NCBI GenBank assembly: GCA_029531795.1
Contig: JAPEIS010000002.1
Span: 1,674,001 to 1,738,000 of the forward strand
Reading direction: 5' to 3'
Source of the DNA: Sclerotinia nivalis
Taxonomy: Eukaryota > Ascomycota > Leotiomycetes > Helotiales > Sclerotiniaceae
DNA: 64,000 bases
The notes under the pieces were generated by a model. The model was given only the letters and a program-made list of their open reading frames with translations. It did not search any database and was not told the DNA's origin. Of this stretch, positions 21,211 to 31,636 are shown piece after piece. Each line of letters opens with the position of its first letter. Position 1 is the stretch's first letter. A program made the position numbers and the translations under genes.

Positions 21211-24200
21211 ATGCTGTACAACAATATATATATTCTTCAAATTAATTTAAATAAAAGTTCTCAAGCTATCGAAAACGCTTTTCAATTTGCTTTAAAATTC
21301 AATATCGATTTTATAATCATTCAAGAACCCTGGATCCTTTCGAATCCCGAAAAAGATTATTCTTCAACTAGATCGATCGCTTACTCTAATTACTTTCAAC
21401 TCCTTCCCAATAATCCTTTGAACCTTTACCCTCGTACAATGATCTATATTTCGAAAGGTTACAAACTGCTAGTAACCTTAGCATCTAATTCTCTAAAAGA
21501 TCTAGATATCCAAATCATTGATATCATTCAAGGAAATCATATAATCTAATTATTTAATATATATAATGAAGCTAATCAAGCTTAAAAGAAAGGCTATATT
21601 ATCAAAAGATACCTCTTCAATATTCCTTTCATTCATTATACCATTTTTATAGGAAATTTTAATTCTTATTATTTTTGATGGGATCCCTTTTCTAATAAAA
21701 GCCCCAATACTAATCAATTAGCTGAATGGTTTGAAGATTACAATCTTATCTTTTTTAATGAAGTAAAGATTAATATCTTTTATTAAACAAATATAATAAA
21801 TCCAAGTATTTTTGATTTTATTTTAGCTATTGAAGCGATATCCTCCAATATTATTGATTAGTAAGTTCTTTTTGATTTTGAATCAGATCATTTAAAGATC
21901 TTATTTGAAATTAAAAATACCGGAATTCGTTCAACAAATATCGTTTCGTTAGCAAGATTCAATACAAAACAAACAGATTGGAATAAATTCACAAACACCC
22001 TCGAATCAAAACTATCGTTTTCAATTATTTTGAATTCTAATGATTACTTTAATATCACTATTTTAGAATCTAATTCATTTGATTCTTTTCTTGATAAAAA
22101 TTAGCAAATGTAAATATTGGATAAAGCTGTAATAGAATTCACCCGAATAATCATCAATTCGGTTGAAATCAGTATACCGAGAATCAAATCAATCAAAAAG
22201 GCAAAGCCTTAATGGTTTCCAAAATTGAAAGCTTTTCGAAAACGATTCGCAAATGAATATGAAAATATTAAACGATACCCTGAAAACGATATATTCAAGA
22301 AAATTTATTAATTAGTAAGGAATTATTACTTTCAAATTATCAAAATAGCGAAAAAGAATTATTAAAACGAATTCCTAGAAAAAGAAGATATCCAAACGAT
22401 CTTTAAGGTAATGTTATATACAAAAAATCTTCAAACCAAAAGGATTCCGAATATTCGATCCAATTCCTTTCAATTCGAAAACTCTTTCAAAGGGAAATGC
22501 TCAGTTTTCAGATCTGTTTTATTCTCTTCCCCTTCAAGTATTACAGTATCCAAATGGGAAAGATACAAATAATCGAAAAAGTGGGATTGGTCTAAACTTA
22601 TAGAAAATAAACTCTTTAATGTTTGTTCAATTAAAATCAAAGGAAAGAGTCCGGGTCCAAATGGAATTATTCAGGAGATTATTATTCGAGCTTATAAAGC
22701 AATCCCAAAAGCTTTCTTTACCCTTTTCAGTAATTTGATTAATCTTGGTTACCATCCTTTTTGTTGGAAACAAGTTACAGGAGCGATACTCAAGAAGCTT
22801 TCGAAACCAGATTATACTATTCCAAAAGCTTATAGGGTTATTGCTCTTTTCAATTGTTTAGGCAAAATTAGTGAAAGAATTCTAACTCAAAAACTTAACT
22901 TTCTAGCCGAAACTATGAATCTATTATATCATTCTTAAATGAACAAAAGACAAAAGAAATCAGCTATCGATATAGCAATCTTGCTTACTACCGAAATCAA
23001 AAGAAATACAAGAATCAAAAAGAAAACTTCAACTCTTTTCTTAGATATTAAAGGGGCCTTCAATTATATATCCAAGAATCGATTTTTAGATATCTACAAG
23101 AACCTCAATCTCCCAATTAGTTTTATTGTGTGGATCTCGTCATTTTTGGAAGAAAGATTACTCAAACTTTCATTTGATGGTTAAACCGAAATCTTTAAAC
23201 CAATCAACACCGGAATCCCTCAAGGAAATCCAATTTTATCAATCCTTTTCCTAATCTATATTCGAGATCTCTTCCAATTGAATTCGATTGAATATTTTTC
23301 GTATATTGATGATATAACCTTGATCATTCATTCCTCAAACTGGAAAAAGAATATCATTTTCTTTAAAAAAACAGCGAAATAGATTTATACTTTTGATAAG
23401 AAAAACACCATTCAATTCGATTTAACAAAAACAAAACTAATGCATTTCTTTACCTCCAAATATACAAAAAACGTTTTAATTAAGCTTTCAAATTCTGAGA
23501 TTATACAATCTTCATTATTAATTAAATAATTAGATATTTGATTCGACCCCGGCCTTAATTTCAAACAATATATCACAATCCGAGCTATTTAAACTAAAGC
23601 CTCTTTCTATCGAATAGTTAGATTAGTTAATATTGAAAAAGGATTTAATCCCAAAGTTTTAAAGCAACTCTATATAGTATATATTACTAGTATAATTGAT
23701 TACAGATCAATCATTTGGTAGAAAGATCAAGCCCAATTCAAAAAGATTCTTTAATTACTTCAGAATCTCACTCTTCGAAAGATACTAGAAATATTCAAAA
23801 CTTCTTCAATAAAATCAATGGAAATGGAAGTTACTTTATACCCTCCAGAAATCAAATTAAATATTGGAATCAAATAATATGTTTTTAGATTATTGAAAAT
23901 TTTATCTTTTTAGATTATTGAAAATTTTATCTTTTTATTCTATTAATCTAATTTCCAAAAGATTGATTGCCGAAAAAGAAGATCAGAGCTTGATAATAAT
24001 TCCTCAAAGAAAACTACCTAAATCTATTCAGTTTAAAAAGATTATAAATTCAATCGAAAAAGATATCGATCCTTTAACTCTAAAGAAAATCGATCATTTT
24101 CACTTTCCTCCTTGGAAAAGAGATACTCTATACAAAATCAATATCAGTAAGCTAATAAAGAAGGATACTACAATTATCTATAATCTTACATTTAAATACA

Positions 24201-25072
24201 AATACAAAAATACCATTACAATATATACTAATACCTCATTCATTTTGAATAGAATTAAAATTGAAATCAAAATTATAATTGTTTTGTCGAATGATTAGGT
24301 TTCATATTAGAAAACTATCAATATTAAAGTGAATCAATTTATCTATAATGATGAACTTCTTGGAATCATTAAAGCAATCGAATATACTAACTTTATTGCT
24401 CAATTAAACGAAAAATTCAAAATCTATTCAGACAATCAAACCGGATTATATTGATTGAAAACACTTTCTGATACTTCTGACTAGATATACCAAATTAGAG
24501 CAATCAAAGTTATAGAAATTCTTCTTAGAAAAGAAACTGAAATCTTCCTTAATTGGATTCCAAGGTATACTTCTGTTAAAGAAAACGAATTGACTGATAC
24601 TTTGATAAAAGAAACTATAAAACAAAGATCATTATCAAACGAAACCAACTTTGTTTTATTGGGAATAGATATCAAAAGAACGAAATCCGAGGAATGGAAA
24701 TCCCTTTTTAATTCATCCAAATCAGTCTATTCGAAAATGTACTCCTGGGAAATTAGCTCAAAAATTGGAATTCCAGAAAACATTAAAAGAAGTTCTATTA
24801 GTGCTTTATTTCAATTTAAAATCGGTTATGGATATTTCAAATCCTATTTACAACGATTCGGAATCTCATCAAATGATAATTGTAGATGTGGAAAGAAAGA
24901 ATCCCTAGATTATCTTCTTCTCAATTGCTTTTTATACAAATCAACTAAAAAAATACTCAAAACAAACAATCCTATCTTTCGATTTTCTATAAAATATCTA
25001 CTTTACATCAAAATAGGAATCATCAAAACCTTCGAATTTATCGAAACAACAAAAATAACTACCAAACTATAA
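21211..25072 (+). pseudogene. LINE-A ORF2 (APE-RT-RNase H-zinc motif), copy 1
   Basis: The ATG at 21211 opens an AP-endonuclease domain (LQINLNKS, then IIIQEPW; 21211-21960). RT motifs follow: KSPGPNGI (22640), YRVIALFNCLGKISERIL (22830), FLDIKGAFNYI (23040), NTGIPQGNPILSILF (23205) and SYIDDITLII (23300). RNase H spans about 24160-24660, with a C-terminal zinc motif CRCGKKESLDYLLLNC near 24880-24930. RIP stops occur throughout. The frame changes from +1 to +2 at 23887-23936, where a 25-bp segment is tandemly duplicated; copy 2 lacks this duplication. The enzyme would nick target DNA and prime reverse transcription there. Confidence 0.82.
23887..23936 (+). repeat. 25-bp tandem duplication shifting the LINE-A ORF2 frame
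   Basis: AGATTATTGAAAATTTTATC... occurs twice back to back (23887-23911 and 23912-23936). The homologous place in copy 2 (near 12990) has one unit. Twenty-five bases add one to the frame, exactly the shift seen between upstream and downstream open segments. Confidence 0.85.
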
Positions 25073-25490
25073 TATCTTGCTAGAATGCAAGAGGATATAG
25101 AATAAGAAAGTAAAGAAGAAAGGGATGAACTAGGAGAAAATGGTTAATTGGATTAATTTGATCAATTTGATTATTTTGATCAACTTACCTTTTTATACAA
25201 AATAAATCATTTCAATTTCAAATTATATCATATTTCATTTATTATTTTCTTTATTATATACAAAAGTATTTGTAAAACGGGTTTTATTCCCCAGAATTAG
25301 TTTTCACTTCCCCCATTCAAAATTAGTAGATTGAGGCTATCTCAATCTCTCCAAATTGTACTAGCTACAGCCTAATACGGCCAGCATTTCACCAGTTATT
25401 ATTTGTTAGGAGCCTACAAAGCTTCTAGCCGTCTTAGATAGTCTTAGACTCAGTATAGATGTTAATTCAATCAATCAATCAATCAATCAA
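25073..25490 (+). other. 3' UTR of LINE-A copy 1 with hairpin and (CAAT)n tail
   Basis: AGATTGAG (25329-25336) pairs with CTCAATCT (25342-25349) over a 5-base loop, and the same perfect stem is present in copy 2 (11546-11566). A second, weaker stem AGGAGC/GCTTCT follows near 25412-25430. The UTR ends in about six TCAA units, then the target duplication. Confidence 0.7.
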
Positions 25491-25505
25491 TTACAGTATT
25501 TATAT

Positions 25506-25585
25506 CATATGTGGCCCCACATATAATATAAGCGAGGGCCCGACACATATCCGCTGGATAAGCGTGGTGGCCCCATGACAGTATC
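25506..25585 (-). repeat. 5' LTR of Gypsy-B, second part, and right GTATC duplication
   Basis: The LTR-B sequence resumes after LINE-A copy 1 (CATATGTGGCCCC...) and ends CCATGACA at 25580. GTATC at 25581-25585 is the target duplication matching 13812-13816. The LTR is GC-richer here than its partner. Confidence 0.85.
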
Positions 25586-27409
25586 TTTGATATTTAGGAA
25601 GAGGGCTGAGGTTTTCTTTTTGATTTTTGAATTTCTTTCGATTTTGATAATAAGTAAAATTACTGTATCGATAGTTGACTTTTTTTGTCTTTCATTTATT
25701 TGGGAATGATATAATAGATTCGTAGTTTCGACTAAATAGTTGAGTTTTTGAGCTAAAATTCTTTCATTTATTTTGTTTAAACAATTAAAAAGGGCAATAA
25801 CCTTATATGTTTTTAGAATAGTATAATTTGGTTTCGAAGGTTTTTTGAGTATCGTTTTAGTAATTTATTTTCAACAAGAAGGATAATAATCAAAATTAAT
25901 CAAATTGTTGAAAAGAATAAAGAAAGCTTTTAGGATTGCTTTATAAACTCGAATAACGATCTTTTGGGTGATTCTATTTGGGTCCAGAGTTTTTCCTTTG
26001 ATTCTAATAGAATAGGTATTAAGAAGTTCATTTTCTGTAAATTTAGGCTAGTCCCATTTCTTCGATTGTTTGTATCCTTTCTATTTGAGTATTGTAGTAT
26101 TTGAAAAGGGAGGGAATAGAATAGATCTGAAAATTGAGTATTTCCTTTCGAAGGAGTTTTCGAATTAAAAGAAATTGGATCGAATATTCGGAATCCTTTT
26201 GATTTGAAGATTTTTTGTATAGGATATTGTTTTGAAGATCGTTTGGGTATCCTTTTTTTCAAGGAATTCGTTCTAATGATTCTTTTTTGCTGTTTTAATA
26301 ATTTGAAAGTAATGATTCTTTGCTGATTGGTAGATTTTCTTGAATATATTGTTTTTAGAATATTGTTTAGCATTTTTATATTCATTTGCGAATCGTTTTT
26401 GAAGAGCTTTCAGCTCTGAAGATCATCAGAGCTTTGCTCTTTTGGTTGATTTGATTCTCGGTATATTGATTTCAGTCGAATTAATGATTATTCGGGTGAA
26501 CTCTATTATAGCTTTATTCAGTATTTGCTTTTACTAGTTTTTATCGAGAAGAGAATTAAGAGAATTGGATTCTAAAGTAATGATATTGAGGTAATCGTTA
26601 GAATTCAGGATGGTTGAAGATGTATTTGTGAATTTGTCCCAATCCGTTTGTTTTGTATTGAATTTCGTTAATGGAATGATATTTGTTGAACGGGTTTTAA
26701 TATTTTTCATTTCAAATAGGATCTCTAAATAATCTGATTCAAGATCAGGAAGGATTTGCTAATCAATAATATTAAAGGATATCGCTTCAGTAGCTAAGAT
26801 AAAATCTAGAACACTTGGATTTGTTATATTCGTTCGATAAAAGGTATTGGTTCCTGTCTTATTAAGAAGGATAAGATTATAATCTTTAAACCATTTGGCC
26901 AATTAGTCGGTATTTGAGCTTTTGTTAAAAAAGGGATCCTATCAAAAGTAATGAAAATTGAAATCCTTTATAAGAATAATATAATAAAAAAGGAAAGCAT
27001 TAAATAAGTATCGTTTAATTGTATAGTCTTTCTCTTTAACTTGATCAACTTCGTTGTAAACATTGAAGAATTGAATTATATGATTTCCCTAAGTGATATC
27101 AATAATTTGAATATCTGAATCTTTGGGAAAATTGGAGGTTAGGGCTATTAATGGTTTGAATCCTTTCGAGATATATATTATTGTACGGGGACGAAGATTC
27201 GAAGGATAGTTTAAAAGGAGTTGAGAAAAGCTAGAATGAATAATCGATCTAATTGAAGAATAATCTTTCTTAGGGTTTGAAAGGACCCAAAGTTCTTAAA
27301 TAATTATAAGATCGATATCGAGTTTTAAAACAAGTTAAAGAATACTTTCGATAGCTTAAAAGCTCTTATTTAAATTGATTTGAAGAATGCGAATATTGTT
27401 GTACAACAT
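25586..27409 (-). pseudogene. LINE-A ORF2 N-terminal half (APE and RT start), copy 2
   Basis: The ORF2 ATG is the complement of CAT at 27407-27409, giving MLYNNIRILQINLNKS as in copy 1. The APE region occupies about 26600-27409. A 151-codon open segment (25930-26385) covers the linker and the start of RT (FDPISFNSKTPSKGNTQFSDLF). The reading continues into the RT core at 13816 after removal of Gypsy-B. RIP stops break it at many places. Confidence 0.75.
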
Positions 27410-27439
27410 TAATTAGATTTCCGAATAGTTATTTGATAT

Positions 27440-27912
27440 ATTTCGTATATCTTAGAATTAGTTTTATACTCTCCTTTACAATTAATATATTTAATTATTA
27501 AATATTAACAGGATTTGTCTTTAGCTTAACAAATTAAACAAAAATGATCAACTATAATATAATTGTTATTACAAAATCTACAAATTGAAGGTTTTTTGCA
27601 ATATGATTCGTTATAATCGAATCCTTGATATTTATTGTATTAAAAGGAAGAAATGGAAAAATAAAATCTTTCAATTTTAATATTAATACTAACAATATAT
27701 AATCTTTTTCGAATAATTAATTCTATTTCCTTTTGTATAGCAAATGTAATTATAATTGTTTTTTTTTGTTGATTAGTTCTTTTAGAAATATTAATCAATT
27801 AATAAGAAATACTTATTATAATAAACCCTGAATTGAAAATTTTAATTTCGTTTTTAATCATATCCATTCTTTTTGGATTAGAGAATTCCTTGATTGGGAT
27901 CTTATATATAAT
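27440..27912 (-). pseudogene. LINE-A ORF1 C-terminal part (zinc knuckles), copy 2
   Basis: The minus-strand translation shows degenerate knuckle residues between about 27440 and 27640, collinear with 20985-21175 of copy 1. The N-terminal half of ORF1 is cut off by Gypsy-C at 27913. Confidence 0.6.
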
Positions 27913-28075
27913 TATCACGGTGAGGGAAAAGGTATATGTAGAGTTGATCTATTGTTGTACTACGAGGAGGGGAAGAAGGTCAAGGAGGTGATCTGACTAT
28001 ATAGAAGTGAGTGTATGTATGTATGCCTAAGGTACATATGATTATGTGCAGGTGAAGGGAGATGAACCTGTAACA
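27913..28075 (-). repeat. 3' LTR of Gypsy-C (LTR-C, 163 bp)
   Basis: It runs TATCACGGTGAGGG to GAACCTGTAACA, that is TGTTACAGG...CACCGTGATA on the minus strand. The inner flank 28076-28092 is a polypurine tract (CTTGAGGAGGGGATAC on the minus strand). Its ends and several blocks resemble LTR-D, suggesting sister families. Confidence 0.75.
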
Positions 28076-28092
28076 GTATCCCCTCCTCAAGA

Positions 28093-31020
28093 AACTTATT
28101 TGATCTCAAATGGGCGTTAAAAAAGAAAGAAAAATAAAGAAAAAATACAGGTTTTTTCTTTCAATTAGATCTTTGAATAAAAAATGTATGATATTTTTCA
28201 ATGATATTATATTCCTTATTGCAATAATATGTAATATACCTTTAAATGAAGCAAATAGTCTTGGTGCGAATGGATCTTTGTAGAGTAAATATAACAATTG
28301 TATTGTGTGACTTCGATTGCAAATTCTGTAGTTCCGGTTGCAATATAGTAGCGTCGGGGTGCTTTAGGACCCAAGCTGACAGCCCTAGCTTCTTTGAGTG
28401 AAGGCGATGATATTCGATAAGAACCTTCTCGTTACTCTTTAAGTTATTAGCCGGTTGCCAAATTGGTGTATAGTGTTTTCATTTGACCAAATAATGATAA
28501 TCATTGTCACGGGTTCGTAACCCGTTCCTAGCTAGTCTGCATAGCTGCTTAAGGCACCCATCCCCCATATAGTTGGCGCTCTTCCTAGCACCTTCTTCCT
28601 TCTTCGTAGAATATCATCATATCTTAAAGCACCCTACCACCACCGTGATAATCATCCTCATTGTGATTATCTAGAACTCCTTCAAATATCCATTTCTGAA
28701 CAGGTTCATCCTCATCATCGTCCTGTTCCAAAACTCTGTTCCGTGTAGTTAGGGATTTTGACTCGTTAATCGTTGTTTGAGTCGAGAAGTAAGGATTAGT
28801 ATAAACTGGAAATAAAAGAGAATGATAAAAAACAGGAAAGATTTAATATTCTTAGATAATTGAATAAGATAAGCACAAGAATAAACCTTAATAATCTTGT
28901 AAGAACCGATTTATCTATTATCTAGCTTTTTTGTTTTATACAAGATCTTCATATTCTTGGTATTGATATAGACTTTCTGGTCAGTTGTATAACTGTTACG
29001 ACCACGCAACAGTTTCGTCCAAACAAGAAACCTAGATAGAGGCGTTCTTATTTCGAATCATCAATGTAGGAACGTTATCGATCAGTTTGAAATGTTTAGT
29101 AAACAAGCTTCTTTGTATTGTTTATGAAAGAATAAAAATGATGACGAATTATAAACATTCTAATATCTCTTTATTGATTGAACTTAAAAGTAATAACTTA
29201 TTCATAATTAGAAAGGGTAATGAAAAGTTTGGCTACTATTTTACGACTAATTGATTCTTTACCTATGTGATCTTAACAATAACGAGGTGAATCAGAGTAG
29301 TGATGGTTAGTATAGTCCTTATAAGTAGTAATTGCTTGTTATGTAAAAGTACAAAGTTGCTTCAAGATATATTCTATGTAGTTTGCAATTCTATTACCTT
29401 TAAAGAATTCCCGTTTTTGTACTAGAGTTATATCCAGTGAATAAGATTTACTAGGCTCAATGTTTAAGTACGGATTAAAACTGTAATTGGCAAAGAAAGG
29501 CGAATAATCAATTGTTTCAAAGACTACATTATTAAATGCAAACTCGATTAAGGGTAGTCAATCTAATCAATCGTTTTGATAGTAGTTAACAAAAGCTTGT
29601 AAATACTACTCCAGAATCGAATTAATACACTCGGTCTGATTATCTGTTTGAAAATGAAAAGCTGAAAAATATTTTAAGATAACTCCCAACCACTCTAAAA
29701 GTTGTGACCAGAATCCTGATACGAATTGTGTTCCTCGATCGGAAATGATATTGTCTGGAAGTTCATGAAGTATATAGATACAATTGATGAAGGTATCGAT
29801 TAGCTTCTCTGTCGTTAATATATATGTATCGATGAAATGTTTCATTTTGGTTAATCTGTAGATTATCATCAAGATATATTTATAAATAGAATTATAACAA
29901 ATACAATCTGGGAGTAGTGTAATATAATCGATTGAAATATCAGATTATATGCGAAAAGGGATAGATAATGGTTTCAAAAATCCGGGAAGCGTCGATTTGA
30001 ACGATTTGATACAAGTACAAAGTTCGTAGACCTTTATATAGAATACGATTTCCAAATGTATATTAGGTTATTAATATATACAAAAGACAAGATCGATTGT
30101 TTTAATTCGATCAGAATGGTCGGCAGGATCAAAAGAATAAGTCCGATAGATAATTTGGAGTTTGAGCTTATCGTTTGATGGAACCCAAATTTTATCCCAA
30201 TAGTAAATTCTATTATTTTGGATCGAACAATCTTATATAGCGATCCGGAAGGTTTTACGATGCTCTTTTGGCTATTTAGTTATCGATGAATCGTTAAAAG
30301 TAAAAATGAGTTGATCTACGATATCGGATCTAATATATGCTGTATCGATTAGGGTATCAATTGGTTGATCGTGGAGTGGTATTATTGTTTCTATTGGTGC
30401 CAAATTGATATACCTAATCAAATCCTTATAAAGGTCATCATCAAAACGGTTCTGAGAAAGGATAATGCGTTTTCGATTCTTTAGACGCTCATTATTTGAA
30501 TCAGAGCGATATGGTCGATCTTCGTGTTTTCTATTTAGTGTATCTAATCGAATAGCTTTGTTTCCTGATCGATAGATTATACGGAAATTATATTAAGACA
30601 AAAATTCAGATCATCGTATTTACCGTTGATTGAGAGCTTTTGTAGTCATAAAATACTCGAGGTTCTTATGATCAATAAGAATCTCGAATTTCTTTTGTGA
30701 ACTTTGAAGCTTTGAACACCATTCTTCTATTGTTTTGATAATAGCGAGTAGTTCCTTATTATAGATCTCGTAATTGTATTCCGTTGCTATATGCTTAGAT
30801 GAAAAGTAAACAACCGGATGTAAGATATTATCATCATCGTATTGTAAGAGAACTCCTCCTAAGGCCCAATCGGAAGTATCGATTTCCAAAATAGTTTTCC
30901 GCTTATAATCAAAGTATGCCAAAACCGGCGTCATTGTGAAAGCTCTTTTTAAAGCATCAAAAGCCTTTGTATGATCTACAGTCCAATCCTATATAATGTT
31001 CTTCTGCAAAAGGTCGTTGA
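28093..31020 (-). pseudogene. pol: Gypsy-C pol (RNase H-integrase-chromodomain)
   Basis: RNase H is an intact 104-codon segment (30620-30934) with LAYFDYKRKTILEIDTSDWA and SSKHIATEYNYEIYNKELLA. The integrase core is at 29606-29872 (LPDNIISDRGTQFVSGFW, containing the second catalytic Asp). The chromodomain is split by solo LTR-D: PVQKWIFEGVLDNHNEDD lies upstream (28656-28760) and YHYLVK-KHYTPIWQPANNL downstream (about 28400-28499). A chromodomain would direct integration to modified chromatin. RT and gag are outside the window, displaced by Gypsy-A copy 2. Confidence 0.8.
28500..28655 (+). mobile_element. Solo LTR-D, copy 2 (146 bp) with 5-bp target duplication
   Basis: The element is 28505-28650, TGTCACGGG to CCGTGATA, flanked by ATCAT on both sides (28500-28504, 28651-28655). 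It is inverted relative to copy 1 and differs from it at three of 146 positions. It contains a small hairpin ACGGGTT/AACCCGT. It interrupts the Gypsy-C chromodomain. Confidence 0.88.
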
Positions 31021-31248
31021 TGTGACGATGGTCTTAATTCAAGGCATGATAGAATGAATCAATTAATCTATACTAGAGAATAACAAACTACAGTACCAAA
31101 TACAATAGAGTTGAGTCTTTTATAGTCCCTTCGGAGGGGATCAAAGCTCTAAGCGAATACAGGGTGAAATAAATGAAATAATAATCTGAGGTATTTTGGT
31201 CCCTTCGAAGGGGATCAAAAGCTGAAAGAATGGTCTAAAGCATTTAAG
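31021..31248 (-). repeat. 3' LTR of Gypsy-A copy 2, first part
   Basis: TGTGACGATGG matches LTR-A at 5498 closely until TTAAG (31244-31248), where LTR-E begins. The LTR resumes at 49324. It carries two imperfect copies of CCCTTCGRAGGGGATCAAA (near 31127 and 31201), the second containing the perfect palindrome CCCTTCGAAGGG. Confidence 0.85.
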
Positions 31249-31589
31249 TGTTACGCCGCTACAATCCTTTATCACTAAGAAGTGATCAAGGGACTTATAG
31301 AAAGGCTGTGGTGATTTCTACTAAAGATCAAACAGGGGCTTGGTGAGAATGAAGATATAACGATTGTATTATATAATAACTATAATATTAAACTAATGAT
31401 TGTTCTTGAGTACGAAGCTCTACAAATAAAGGAATCCATTCTGCTTATATAGACCTTCGTACTTGGGAGCCCTAGAAGCCCTCGAAGCTCCAATGCTCCG
31501 AAAGCGTTGGGAGCCTTCGAAACTCCAATGCTCCATCACATAATCTGATACTAACATGGTCTGTACTCGTTTGTTCCTACGACCACCTA
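31249..31589. repeat. LTR-E, left part (solo LTR split by the LINE-B array)
   Basis: It begins TGTTACGCCGC and includes a GC-richer block at 31464-31535 with a repeated GAAGCTCCAATGCTCC-like unit. It is interrupted after CTACGACCACCTA (31577-31589) by LINE-B and resumes at 49203. With TTAAG duplications at 31244-31248 and 49319-49323, and TG..CA ends, it is an LTR of about 457 bp without an internal region. Its own family is not otherwise represented in the window. Confidence 0.75.
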
Positions 31590-31611
31590 CAGGAAGAATT
31601 AAATTTTTCGA

Positions 31612-31635
31612 AAAACACATTTATTATTGTGTTTT
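31612..31635 (+). other. 5' hairpin of LINE-B copy 1
   Basis: AAAACAC (31612-31618) pairs with GTGTTTT (31629-31635) over a 10-base A/T loop. The stem is kept with different base pairs in copies 2 and 3. Confidence 0.75.
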
Positions 31636-31636
31636 A

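Larger units (their letters stand above)
19577..25490 (+). mobile_element. LINE-A copy 1, complete (5.9 kb, Tad-like non-LTR retrotransposon)
   Basis: It has a 5' leader with hairpin, ORF1, ORF2 and a 3' UTR ending in (CAAT)n, bounded by a 15-bp target duplication inside the right LTR of Gypsy-B. It is the only full-length LINE-A in the window and serves as reference for copies 0 and 2. Both ORFs carry many stops, and ORF2 also has a frameshift caused by a 25-bp tandem duplication. Domain content (APE, RT, RNase H, C-terminal zinc motif) places it in the Tad1-like group common in ascomycetes. Confidence 0.88.
13817..25580 (-). mobile_element. Gypsy-B (Ty3/gypsy chromovirus), complete, carrying two younger insertions
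   Basis: Both LTRs are present (192 bp each once the LINE in the right LTR is removed), with a perfect 5-bp target duplication GTATC. The interior reads on the minus strand: gag, protease, RT, RNase H, integrase, chromodomain, polypurine tract. A solo LTR-D sits in the chromodomain and LINE-A copy 1 in the right LTR. Without these, the element is about 5.7 kb. The two LTRs differ at many positions, nearly all transitions and without indels, so divergence here reflects RIP rather than age alone. Confidence 0.88.
25586..27912 (-). mobile_element. LINE-A copy 2, middle part (continues from 11397-13816)
   Basis: The minus-strand reading resumes exactly where 13816 left off (RT, ...KIKKKTSALFLNIKD) and continues through APE and the ORF1 zinc knuckles. 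It breaks off at 27912, where LTR-C of Gypsy-C begins. The 5' end of this LINE should lie beyond the window. Confidence 0.85.
27913..31020 (-). mobile_element. Gypsy-C (Ty3/gypsy chromovirus), 3' half
   Basis: It starts with a 163-bp 3' LTR and polypurine tract, followed on the minus strand by chromodomain, integrase and RNase H. It is truncated within the RT/RNase H junction at 31020, where Gypsy-A copy 2 begins. It inserts into LINE-A copy 2; ATAAT (27908-27912) is the expected left duplication. Open frames are longer and stops rarer than in the other gypsy elements, so it looks less RIP-damaged. Confidence 0.82.
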
